A stretch of DNA of 64,000 nt from Agromyces sp. LHK192 (lineage in GTDB: Bacteria; Actinomycetota; Actinomycetes; Actinomycetales; Microbacteriaceae): assembly GCF_004006235.1 (NCBI RefSeq), contig NZ_CP034753.1, forward strand, positions 186,001 to 250,000. The letters run 5' to 3'. Below are positions 34,747 through 42,057 of this stretch, one piece after another. The notes under the pieces were generated by a model that saw only the letters and a list, made by a program, of their open reading frames with translations, made no database searches and had not been told where the DNA came from. The position numbers were made by a program, and so were the translations under genes. Numbering within the stretch: position 1 is the stretch's first letter; each line of letters opens with the position of its first letter.

Positions 34747-35385
34747 TCAGTGCTTGTTGCCCGTGAGGGCGAGCACGCCGCCGAGCCCGATCATCATGAC
34801 CCCGCCGGTGGCCGCGAGGCGGGCGGCGCGCTTCGGCGATCGCCCGAACCAGTCGCGGGCCGAGCTGGCCGCGAGCGCCCACACGGAGTCGAACACGAGC
34901 GCCAGCACGATGAAGACGATGCCGAGTTCGAGGAGCTGCAGGGGGATCGACCCGGCGTGGAAGTCGACGAACTGCGGCAGCACGGCCACGAAGAACGCGA
35001 TCGTCTTCGGGTTCGAGATGCCGACGACGAACCCCTCGGCGAGCTGGCGCAGGTGCGATCGCGGTGCCGCGCCACCCTCGACGGCGGCCGCGGCGTCGGC
35101 CCGGTGACGGATCGCCTGGATGCCGAGGTAGACCAGGTATGCCGCGCCGGCGAACTTGATGACGGTGAAGAGCACGACCGACTCGGCGACGATCGCGCCC
35201 ACGCCGAGCGCCACTGCGGCGACGAGCGGGATCATCCCGGCCGCGTTGCCCACGACGCTGAGCAGTCCACCGAGGCGCCCGAGCGCGAGCGATCGTCCGA
35301 TCACGAACAGCACGCTCGGACCGGGGACGGCGATCAGCACCACCGACGCGATCACGAATGCCCAGAGGTTCTCGAGGGGGACCAT
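34747..35385 (-). CDS. LysE/RhtB family amino acid exporter
   Basis: 212 residues, about six membrane helices, PGPSVLFVIGRSLALGRLGGL near the N-terminus and GFVVGISNPKTIAFFVAVLPQFVD in the middle, both family signatures. Exports amino acids or derivatives; substrate unknown. TAGCAT six bases before the ATG suggests leaderless expression. Confidence 0.9.
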   Translation of the reverse strand: MVPLENLWAFVIASVVLIAVPGPSVLFVIGRSLALGRLGGLLSVVGNAAGMIPLVAAVALGVGAIVAESVVLFTVIKFAGAAYLVYLGIQAIRHRADAAAAVEGGAAPRSHLRQLAEGFVVGISNPKTIAFFVAVLPQFVDFHAGSIPLQLLELGIVFIVLALVFDSVWALAASSARDWFGRSPKRAARLAATGGVMMIGLGGVLALTGNKH

Positions 35386-35391
35386 CCGTGC

Positions 35392-35397
35392 ATGCTA
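35392..35397 (-). promoter_or_regulatory. -10 box TAGCAT before the LysE gene
   Basis: Minus-strand TAGCAT, six bases, ATG at 35385. Confidence 0.5.
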
Positions 35398-35451
35398 GCC
35401 CCCACGCGCATCGTCGGGGTCGGGCCGGGGTCACGTCGGGTCGGGGTCAGG

Positions 35452-35853
35452 TCACGTCGGGTCGGCTGCGGCGCCCGACCCTGCGGCCGGCGCGCCCAGC
35501 CGGATCCGCGTGCCGAACGGGTCGGTCACCAGCGACGTGCGCTCGCCCCACGGCTGGTCGACCGGGTCCTCGAGTACCTCGGCACCGTGAGCGGCCAGCT
35601 CGCCGGTCACCCGGTCGACGTCGTCGACGTAGAACCAGAGCAGGACGTTGCCGGGCGGGAGCGGGGACTCGGCGAGCCCGATCCCGAGGGACGACCGGCC
35701 GACGGCGAGCGCCACGTACACCGGATCACCGCCCTCGGGCGGGAACGCGTAGGTCACGTCGCCCCCGAACGCATCGCGGTAGAAGGCGAGGGCCCGTTCC
35801 ATGTCGGGCACCTCGAGGATCGGGAATGCGGACTCGATCACGTCGGCCTCCAT
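35452..35853 (-). CDS. VOC (glyoxalase/bleomycin-resistance) family protein
   Basis: 133 residues, one betaalphabeta-betabetabeta VOC unit pair: FPILEVPDMERALAFYRDAFGG at the start and ERTSLVTDPFGTRIRLG at the end. Start ATG 35853 chosen because the VOC fold begins at residue 6; longer frames run into the divergent gene. Substrate unknown. Confidence 0.85.
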   Translation of the reverse strand: MEADVIESAFPILEVPDMERALAFYRDAFGGDVTYAFPPEGGDPVYVALAVGRSSLGIGLAESPLPPGNVLLWFYVDDVDRVTGELAAHGAEVLEDPVDQPWGERTSLVTDPFGTRIRLGAPAAGSGAAADPT

Positions 35854-35907
35854 CGGTACGGCGACTCCATCGGCACTCCGACGGTACGCCGCCCCGAGCG
35901 AGGTCGC

Positions 35908-35913
35908 TAGCGT
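35908..35913 (+). promoter_or_regulatory. -10 box TAGCGT before the enoyl-CoA hydratase family gene
   Basis: TAGCGT, seven bases, then GTG 35921. Supports that GTG as start over in-frame codons further upstream. Confidence 0.5.
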
Positions 35914-35920
35914 GGGACGG

Positions 35921-36982
35921 GTGATCGAGCACCTCTCCGCAACCGTGGCCGACGGCGTCGGCCACGTCACGCTGAACCGTCCGAACGCGCTGAACGCGCT
36001 GAGCTACGACATGGTCGTCGCGCTGACCGAGGTCTTCGAGGCCTGGCGTCACGACTCCGAGGTCGGCCTCGTCGTGCTCGATGGCGCGGGGGAGCGGGGG
36101 TTCTGCGCCGGCGGCGACATCCGGGAACTCCGCTCCTTCATCGCGGAAGGCCGCATCGGCGACGCGCAGACGTTCTTCCGCACGGAGTACCGGCTCGACC
36201 GGGCGATCGCGCGCTACCCGAAGCCGGTGGTCGCGATCCTGGACGGCATCACGATGGGCGGCGGCATCGGCCTGGCCGGGCACGCGTCGATCCGCATCGT
36301 CACCGAGCGGTCGAGGCTCGCGATGCCCGAGACCCGCATCGGGTTCACGCCCGACGTCGGCGGCACGTGGTTGCTCGCGAACGCCCCCGGCGAACTCGGC
36401 GTGCACCTCGCGCTCAACTCGCGCACGATGGACGCCGCCGACGCGATCCACGCAGGATTCGCCGACTACTTCGTGCCGTCCGAGCGCCTCCCGCACCTGC
36501 TGCAGGCACTCGGGGAGCGTGCCGACCCGGGGACGCCGTCGGAGATCGCGCTGCTGTTCGACGAGACGCCGGATGCCTCCGCGCTCGCGCGCGACCGCTC
36601 GTGGGTCGACGACTGCTATTCCGCGCCGACCGTCGCCGAGATCCTCGCTCGGCTGCGCGCGCTCGCCGACGACGGGCACGAGGCCGCGGCCGCGGCTGCA
36701 TCCGAGCTCGACGGGCTGTCGCCGACGGCGCTGACGGTCACGCTCGCGGCGGTGCGCCGCGCGCGGACGCTCGCGAGCCTCGAAGACGCCCTCGAGCAGG
36801 AGTTCCGAACGGTGTCGTGGTTCCTCGAGCAGCCCGACCTGTTGGAGGGCATCCGCGCGCAGGTCATCGACAAGGATCGCGATCCCACGTGGCGGCCGGC
36901 GAGCCTCGCCGACCTGCCGGCCGACCTGGGCGACCGGGTGCTCGATACGGTCGTGGAGCCGGGCGTGTTCGACCGGGGATGA
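35921..36982 (+). CDS. Enoyl-CoA hydratase/3-hydroxyisobutyryl-CoA hydrolase family
   Basis: 353 residues, the length of HIBCH-type hydrolases (valine catabolism) rather than the ~260 of simple hydratases. Crotonase signatures: LNRPNALNALSYDMV, AGERGFCAGGDIRELRS (oxyanion hole), GITMGGGIGLAGHASIR and MPETRIGFTPDVGGTW. The C-terminal helical half (FLEQPDLLEGIRAQVIDKDRDPTW) is that of hydrolases. If correct it would make 3-hydroxyisobutyrate and ultimately propionyl-CoA, which fits the methylcitrate genes next door. Confidence 0.87.
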   Translation: MIEHLSATVADGVGHVTLNRPNALNALSYDMVVALTEVFEAWRHDSEVGLVVLDGAGERGFCAGGDIRELRSFIAEGRIGDAQTFFRTEYRLDRAIARYPKPVVAILDGITMGGGIGLAGHASIRIVTERSRLAMPETRIGFTPDVGGTWLLANAPGELGVHLALNSRTMDAADAIHAGFADYFVPSERLPHLLQALGERADPGTPSEIALLFDETPDASALARDRSWVDDCYSAPTVAEILARLRALADDGHEAAAAAASELDGLSPTALTVTLAAVRRARTLASLEDALEQEFRTVSWFLEQPDLLEGIRAQVIDKDRDPTWRPASLADLPADLGDRVLDTVVEPGVFDRG

Positions 36983-37008
36983 ACCGGGCGCGCGGCCAGA
37001 TCGCCTTG

Positions 37009-37016
37009 TGTATGCA
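37009..37016. promoter_or_regulatory. GntR-type operator candidate, distal
   Basis: TGTATGCA, one base off the palindrome TGTATACA found 52 bp downstream; both sit in the context TGTGTAT(A/G)CAT. Confidence 0.45.
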
Positions 37017-37039
37017 TGCGACGCGGAATCGCCCCCGAA

Positions 37040-37068
37040 TTGCGGCGTGTGCCGTATCTGTGTATACA
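37040..37068 (+). promoter_or_regulatory. Promoter and operator of the GntR/prp genes
   Basis: -35 TTGCGG (37040-37045), 17-base spacer, -10 TATACA (37063-37068). The perfect palindrome TGTATACA (37061-37068), core of many FCD-type GntR sites, overlaps the -10 box, predicting autorepression. Confidence 0.55.
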
Positions 37069-37099
37069 TAAATCACACGAGTTGCGAGGGGTGGGGCTG

Positions 37100-37750
37100 A
37101 TGCGAGCGAGTGAACGCGCCTACGCCGTGCTCCGCGAGGAGATCCTCGACGGCTCCCTCGCGCCGGGCAGCGTGCTCGCCGAGGTCGAGCAGGCCGCCCG
37201 CCTCGGCGTCTCGCGCACCCCGGTTCGCGAAGCGCTCGCCCGGCTCGTCGCCGACGGACTCGTCGCCGCGCAGTCGGCCCGCATGCTCGTCGTCGCCGAA
37301 CTCTCCAGCGACTCCATCGCCGAACTGTACGAACTCCGCGAGGCGCTCGAGGAACAGGCGGCGCGGCTCGCCGCCGGCCGACGCGAACCCCGGCGATTCG
37401 CCGACCTCGCCGAGCGGTTCCGCGCGGCAGGCGAACTCGTCGACGGCGGCGAGCGCGGCCTCGCCGAGTACTACGCCGTCATCGCCGACTTCGACCGCGC
37501 CGTCGACGAGGCCGTCGGCAACGACCACCTCGGCTCCGCGCTGCGGAGCGTGCGCCTGCACTCGTCGCGCGTGCGCCGTCTCGCCCGCCACGATCCCGAC
37601 CGGCTCCGCGCCGCGGCATCCGAGCACCTGCTCATCGCCGAGGCGATCGTCGCCGGCGATCAGGCCCTGGCGGCCCACGCCACCCACGTCCACCTCCACA
37701 TGAGCCTGCGCCACGCCCTCGCCTCGATCGAGGCCCGGCGCGTAGCCTGA
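37100..37750 (+). CDS. GntR-family regulator (FCD type) of the methylcitrate genes
   Basis: 216 residues: N-terminal winged helix ([43 protein letters not shown]) and a C-terminal all-helical FCD ligand domain with metal/ligand residues such as His185-type [11 protein letters not shown] and HVHLHMS. It sits 26 bp before prpD in the same direction and likely controls it, with 2-methylcitrate or a related acid as effector (inference). ATG chosen after a G-rich ribosome-site-like stretch. Confidence 0.88.
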   Translation: MRASERAYAVLREEILDGSLAPGSVLAEVEQAARLGVSRTPVREALARLVADGLVAAQSARMLVVAELSSDSIAELYELREALEEQAARLAAGRREPRRFADLAERFRAAGELVDGGERGLAEYYAVIADFDRAVDEAVGNDHLGSALRSVRLHSSRVRRLARHDPDRLRAAASEHLLIAEAIVAGDQALAAHATHVHLHMSLRHALASIEARRVA

Positions 37751-37776
37751 ACCAGCCGCACCACGAAAGGGAACCG

Positions 37777-39315
37777 ATGCTGACCCACCACCTGCGCACG
37801 CACCGCAGCGACGAGAACCTCGCTCGAGAGGGCCAGCTCGCCTGGCAGCTCGCCCGGGTCGCGACCGATCCCGTCGAGCTCGACGACGAGGTCGTCGAGA
37901 TGGTCGTCAACCGCGTCATCGACAACGCCGCGGTCGCCGCGGCCTCGATCGCCCGCAAGCCCGTCGTCGCGGCGCGCAGCCAGGCGCTCTCGCACCCGGT
38001 CTCGATCGGCGGCGACGGCGCGACCGTGTTCGGCGTCGATCCCGCACGCCGCACGTCGCCCGAGTGGGCCGCGTGGGCGAACGGCGTCGCAGTACGCGAG
38101 CTCGACTACCACGACACGTTCCTCGCCGCCGAGTACTCGCACCCCGGCGACAACATCCCCCCGATCGTCGCGGTCGCCCAGCACGCCGGCGCCGGGCGCG
38201 GACTCACGGGCCTCGACGTCGTCCGCGGCATCGCCACCGGCTACGAGATCCAGGTCGACCTCGTGAAGGCGATCTCGCTGCACAAGCACAAGATCGACCA
38301 CGTCGCGCACCTCGGCCCGTCGGCGGCCGCGGGCATCGGCACGCTGCTCGGCCTCGACCAGGAGACGATCTTCCAGGCCATCGGGCAGGCACTGCACACC
38401 ACGACCGCCACCCGCCAGTCCCGCAAGGGCGAGATCTCGACGTGGAAGGCGCACGCCCCCGCCTTCGCCGGGAAGATGGCGATCGAAGCGGTCGACCGCG
38501 CGATGCGCGGCCAGACCAGCCCCGTGCCGATCTACGAGGGCGAGGACGGCGTCATCGCCTGGCTCCTCGACGGCCCCGAGGGCGCCTACGAGGTGCCGCT
38601 GCCCGAGCCGGGCGAGGCCAAGCGCGCCATCCTCGACTCGTACACGAAGGAGCACTCGGCCGAGTACCAGGCGCAGGCGTGGATCGACCTCGCCCGCAAG
38701 CTCCACGCCCAGTACCCGCTGATCCTCGACGACCCCGACCGCATCGAGTCCATCGTGCTCGAGACGTCGCACCACACGCACTACGTGATCGGCTCGGGTG
38801 CCAACGACCCGCAGAAGTACGACCCGGATGCCTCGCGCGAGACGCTCGACCACTCGATCCCGTACATCTTCACCGTCGCGCTGCAGGACGGCGCGTGGGA
38901 CCACGAGACCTCGTACTCGCCCGAGCGGGCGCACCGCCCCGAGACGGTCGCACTCTGGCGCAAGGTCACCACGGTCGAGGACGCCGAGTGGACCCGCCGG
39001 TACCACTCGCTCGACATCGCCGAGAAGGCGTTCGGCGGCCGAGTCGTCATCAAGCTGTCCGACGGCGCCGAGATCGTCGACGAGATCGCCGTCGCCGACG
39101 CGCACCCGCTCGGCGCCCGGCCCTTCGGTCGCGAGCAGTACGTCGCCAAGTTCCGCACGCTCGCCGAATGGGGCGTCGAGCCCGATGAGATCGAGCGCTT
39201 CCTCGACGTCGCCCAGCGCCTGCCCGAGCTCGGACCCGACGAGCTCGGCGGCCTCTCGTTCACCGCGGCCCCCGGGGCGCTCGTCGGCGTCGACGTGCCG
39301 ACGGGCCTGTTCTGA
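37777..39315 (+). CDS. prpD: 2-Methylcitrate dehydratase (MmgE/PrpD family)
   Basis: 512 residues. Dehydrates 2-methylcitrate to methylaconitate in the methylcitrate cycle. PrpD features: [57 protein letters not shown] and [21 protein letters not shown]. First enzyme gene after the GntR regulator; AAAGGGA lies upstream of the ATG. Confidence 0.94.
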   Translation: MLTHHLRTHRSDENLAREGQLAWQLARVATDPVELDDEVVEMVVNRVIDNAAVAAASIARKPVVAARSQALSHPVSIGGDGATVFGVDPARRTSPEWAAWANGVAVRELDYHDTFLAAEYSHPGDNIPPIVAVAQHAGAGRGLTGLDVVRGIATGYEIQVDLVKAISLHKHKIDHVAHLGPSAAAGIGTLLGLDQETIFQAIGQALHTTTATRQSRKGEISTWKAHAPAFAGKMAIEAVDRAMRGQTSPVPIYEGEDGVIAWLLDGPEGAYEVPLPEPGEAKRAILDSYTKEHSAEYQAQAWIDLARKLHAQYPLILDDPDRIESIVLETSHHTHYVIGSGANDPQKYDPDASRETLDHSIPYIFTVALQDGAWDHETSYSPERAHRPETVALWRKVTTVEDAEWTRRYHSLDIAEKAFGGRVVIKLSDGAEIVDEIAVADAHPLGARPFGREQYVAKFRTLAEWGVEPDEIERFLDVAQRLPELGPDELGGLSFTAAPGALVGVDVPTGLF

Positions 39316-39337
39316 GGCCGCGGCCGACAGCACCGGC

Positions 39338-39364
39338 GGTCGAGTAGCGAAGCGTATCGAGACC
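39338..39364. repeat. Imperfect palindromic element of the CGATACGC/CTCGACC type
   Basis: A 27-bp sequence starting GGTCGAGTAGCG and ending GTATCGAGACC, between prpD and prpB. The same words recur in three tandem units at 57208-57312. It resembles an intergenic repeat I recall as frequent in Microbacteriaceae genomes. Confidence 0.6.
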
Positions 39365-39384
39365 AACGAACGAAGGATCACTGG

Positions 39385-40284
39385 ATGCTCTACTCCCAGA
39401 CCACCCCGGCCGAGAAGCGCCGGCTGTTCCGCGAGCGCCTCGCGACCGGAGAGCTGCTCCGGTTCCCCGGCGCGTTCAACCCCCTGTCGGCGAGGCTCAT
39501 CGAGCAGAAGGGCTTCGAGGGCGTCTACATCTCGGGCGCCGTCCTCTCGGCCGACCTGGGCCTGCCCGACATCGGGCTGACGACCCTCACCGAGGTCGCC
39601 GGCCGCGCCAAGCAGATCGCCCGCATGACCGAGTTGCCCGCGATCGTCGACGCCGACACCGGCTTCGGCGAGCCGATGAACGTCGCCCGCACCGTGCAGG
39701 AGATGGAGGACGCGGGCCTCGCGGGCCTGCACATCGAGGACCAGGTCAACCCGAAGCGGTGCGGTCACCTCGACGGCAAGCAGGTCGTCGACGAGCAGAC
39801 GGCGCTGCAGCGCATCCGCGCCGCGGTCGACGCGCGTCGCGACGAGAACTTCCTCGTGATGGCCCGCACCGACATCGCCGCGGTCGACGGCCTCCAGGCC
39901 GCGGTCGATCGGGCGAAGGCCCTGGTCGACGCGGGCGCCGACGCGATCTTCCCCGAGGCGATGCGCTCGCTCGCGGAGTTCGAGGCCGTGCGCAACGCGG
40001 TCGACGTGCCGCTGCTCGCGAACATGACGGAGTTCGGCAAGAGCGACCTGTTCACCGTCGACCAGCTCCGCGACGTCGGCATGAACCTCGTGATCTGGCC
40101 GGTGTCGCTGCTCCGCCTCGCCATGGGCGCGGCCGTCCGGGGACTCGACGAGCTCGAGGCATCCGGTTCGCTGAACGCGAAGCTCGGCGAGATGCAGCAC
40201 CGGGCCGATCTCTACGAGCTCATCGACTACGAGGGGTACAACCGGTTCGATGCGGGCATCTTCAACTTCACCGTGGCGCGCTGA
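39385..40284 (+). CDS. prpB: 2-Methylisocitrate lyase
   Basis: 299 residues. Splits 2-methylisocitrate to succinate and pyruvate. Catalytic loop KRCGH with Cys126, metal motif VDADTGFG (88-95), and HIEDQ (116-120). GAAGGA precedes the ATG. Follows prpD after a 69-bp gap containing a palindromic repeat. Confidence 0.94.
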   Translation: MLYSQTTPAEKRRLFRERLATGELLRFPGAFNPLSARLIEQKGFEGVYISGAVLSADLGLPDIGLTTLTEVAGRAKQIARMTELPAIVDADTGFGEPMNVARTVQEMEDAGLAGLHIEDQVNPKRCGHLDGKQVVDEQTALQRIRAAVDARRDENFLVMARTDIAAVDGLQAAVDRAKALVDAGADAIFPEAMRSLAEFEAVRNAVDVPLLANMTEFGKSDLFTVDQLRDVGMNLVIWPVSLLRLAMGAAVRGLDELEASGSLNAKLGEMQHRADLYELIDYEGYNRFDAGIFNFTVAR

Positions 40285-40335
40285 GCGCACTGCTCCGGGC
40301 GGCGCACGCCCGAGCGGCGCTCGACCGCGCGCGGT

Positions 40336-40632
40336 TCAGCCCGCGCCGGTCTCGCGTTCCCACGCCTCGAGTTGGCGCGTGAGGGCCTTCGCGAGCTCGA
40401 ACACCTGCTGCGGGGGGATCCGGATGCGGCTGACGACCTGCGCAGGGGTCACGATGCGCTCGACGCCGTCGGCCTCGTCGGTCACCGCCGTCGGCGGCTT
40501 GGTGACGGTGAGGAAGTCCAGCACGAACGACGTCTGCGTGTGCCACACCGACGCGAAGTCGGCGAAGTGGCCCTCGACCCGGTCGGCCGGGATCTCGAAG
40601 GTGAACTGCCTCGGACGTTCGTCGGCCATCAT
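40336..40632 (-). CDS. DUF3467 family protein
   Basis: 98 residues with the family pattern YANFxxV-like EGHFADFASVWHTQTSFVLDFL followed by ARIVTPAQVVSRIRIPPQQVFELAKALTRQLEAWE-like C-terminus. Function unknown. Two adjacent ATGs; GAGGGAG upstream fits the second (40629) slightly better. It is on the opposite strand between prpB and prpC, its 5' end facing prpC. Confidence 0.85.
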   Translation of the reverse strand: MMADERPRQFTFEIPADRVEGHFADFASVWHTQTSFVLDFLTVTKPPTAVTDEADGVERIVTPAQVVSRIRIPPQQVFELAKALTRQLEAWERETGAG

Positions 40633-40700
40633 GGTCTCCCTCACGCGTGGCGGCCGGTCCGTCGCGGACCCCGGCGCCGTTGCCGACAGGCTACCCGCCC

Positions 40701-40770
40701 CGACCGAACCACCCCGCCGCACCGACGCGGCGACCGAACCATCCCGACGCCGCACCGACGCGGCCGAACC
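40701..40770. repeat. 30/33-bp tandem repeat in the prpC leader
   Basis: Unit 1 at 40701-40730 (30 bp), unit 2 at 40731-40763 (33 bp, one extra GACGC-type triplet), and a partial third unit CCGAACC (40764-40770) just before the AGGAGGAG of prpC. Units begin CGACCGAACCA and end GCACCGACGCGG. Confidence 0.8.
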
Positions 40771-40782
40771 AGGAGGAGCAGC

Positions 40783-41922
40783 ATGAGCGACGCACAGGAC
40801 CCGCAGATCTCGAAGGGCCTCGCCGGCGTGACGGTCGACGTCACCGCCGTGTCGAAGGTGAACGCCGAGACCAACTCCCTGCTGTACCGCGGGTACCCCG
40901 TGCAGGAACTCGCGAGCGCCGTGACCTTCGAGGAGGTCGCGTACCTCCTCTGGCACGGCGAGCTGCCCGACGACCGGCAGCTGGCCGAGTTCGAGCAGTT
41001 CGAGCGGCGGCACCGGCCGCTCGACCACGTGGTCAAGCGCGTGATCGACGAGCTCCCCGAGACCGCGCACCCGATGGACGTCGTCCGCACCGCCGTCAGC
41101 GTGATCGGCGCCCGCGACGAGCTCGCTTCGGACGACTCCCCGCAGGCAGAGCTCGACAAGGCGAAGCGCCTGTTCGCCGCGATCCCGGCCGTGGTCGCCT
41201 ACGACCAGCGCCGTCGCCGCGGGCTCGAGCTCGTCGAGCCGCGCGACGACCTCGGCTACTCGGCGAACTTCCTGTTCATGGCGTTCGGCGAGGTCCCCGA
41301 GCTCGCGGTCGTCGACGCCTTCGACGTGTCGATGATCCTGTACGCGGAGCACTCGTTCAACGCGTCGACCTTCACGGCGCGGGTCGTGACGTCGACGCTG
41401 TCGGACCTGCACTCCGCGGTCGTCGCCGCGATCGGCGCGCTCAAGGGGCCGCTGCACGGCGGGGCGAACGAGGCCGTCATGCACGCGTTCGCCGAGATCG
41501 GGGATGCCTCGAACGCGGTCGCCTGGCTCGACGCGGCGCTCGCCGAGAAGCGCAAGATCATGGGCTTCGGCCACCGGGTGTACAAGCACGGCGACTCGCG
41601 CGTGCCGACGATGAAGGCAGCGCTCGATTCGCTCGTGGAGCACTACGACCGCCCCGACCTGCTCGACCTGTACGACACGCTCGCGGACGAGTTCCTCGAG
41701 CGCAAGGGCATCCACCCGAACCTCGACTACCCGTCGGGCCCGGCGTACCACCTCATGGGCTGGGACACCGAGCAGTTCACCCCGATCTTCGTCGCGTCAC
41801 GCGTCACGGGCTGGACGGCGCACATCATCGAGCAGCGGGCCGCGAACGCGCTGATCCGCCCGCTGTCGGTGTACGTCGGGCCGGAGCAGCGCGAGGTGCC
41901 GGTGCGCGAGCCGGTCGAGTAA
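40783..41922 (+). CDS. prpC: 2-Methylcitrate/citrate synthase
   Basis: 379 residues. Condenses propionyl-CoA with oxaloacetate. Catalytic set present: His190 (AEHSFNAST), His225 (GPLHGGANE), His264 (GFGHRVYK) and Asp315 (HPNLDYPSG). The short length and the linkage to prpD and prpB favour methylcitrate synthase over the TCA citrate synthase. AGGAGGAG before the ATG. Confidence 0.92.
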   Translation: MSDAQDPQISKGLAGVTVDVTAVSKVNAETNSLLYRGYPVQELASAVTFEEVAYLLWHGELPDDRQLAEFEQFERRHRPLDHVVKRVIDELPETAHPMDVVRTAVSVIGARDELASDDSPQAELDKAKRLFAAIPAVVAYDQRRRRGLELVEPRDDLGYSANFLFMAFGEVPELAVVDAFDVSMILYAEHSFNASTFTARVVTSTLSDLHSAVVAAIGALKGPLHGGANEAVMHAFAEIGDASNAVAWLDAALAEKRKIMGFGHRVYKHGDSRVPTMKAALDSLVEHYDRPDLLDLYDTLADEFLERKGIHPNLDYPSGPAYHLMGWDTEQFTPIFVASRVTGWTAHIIEQRAANALIRPLSVYVGPEQREVPVREPVE

Positions 41923-41938
41923 CCGCGATCCGACGGAG

Positions 41939-41984
41939 CGGTACGGCCGGTCGGCCCCCCGGACGGGGGTGACCGGCCGTACCG
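41939..41984 (+). terminator. Long hairpin after prpC
   Basis: Perfect 14-bp arms CGGTACGGCCGGTC (41939-41952) and GACCGGCCGTACCG (41971-41984); the 18-base loop can itself fold through CCCCC/GGGGG. It lies 16 bp after the prpC stop. No clear T-run. Confidence 0.7.
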
Positions 41985-41993
41985 GCGGGGGAG

Positions 41994-41999
41994 TAGCAT
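41994..41999 (+). promoter_or_regulatory. -10 box TAGCAT of the secreted repeat protein gene
   Basis: TAGCAT just after the prpC hairpin; the ATG at 42058 is 58 bases on and has GGAGG upstream, so this transcript has an ordinary leader. Confidence 0.4.
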
Positions 42000-42057
42000 C
42001 CGGCGCATCCGGCCATGGCGACCCGACATGTGCCGGGAGCAGTCCGGAGGTGCGGAG

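Noticed and set aside
37660..40290. An 876-codon minus-strand frame across GntR, prpD and prpB
   Set aside because: It spans three well-supported genes of the opposite strand and shows no domain; a mirror frame caused by high GC3.
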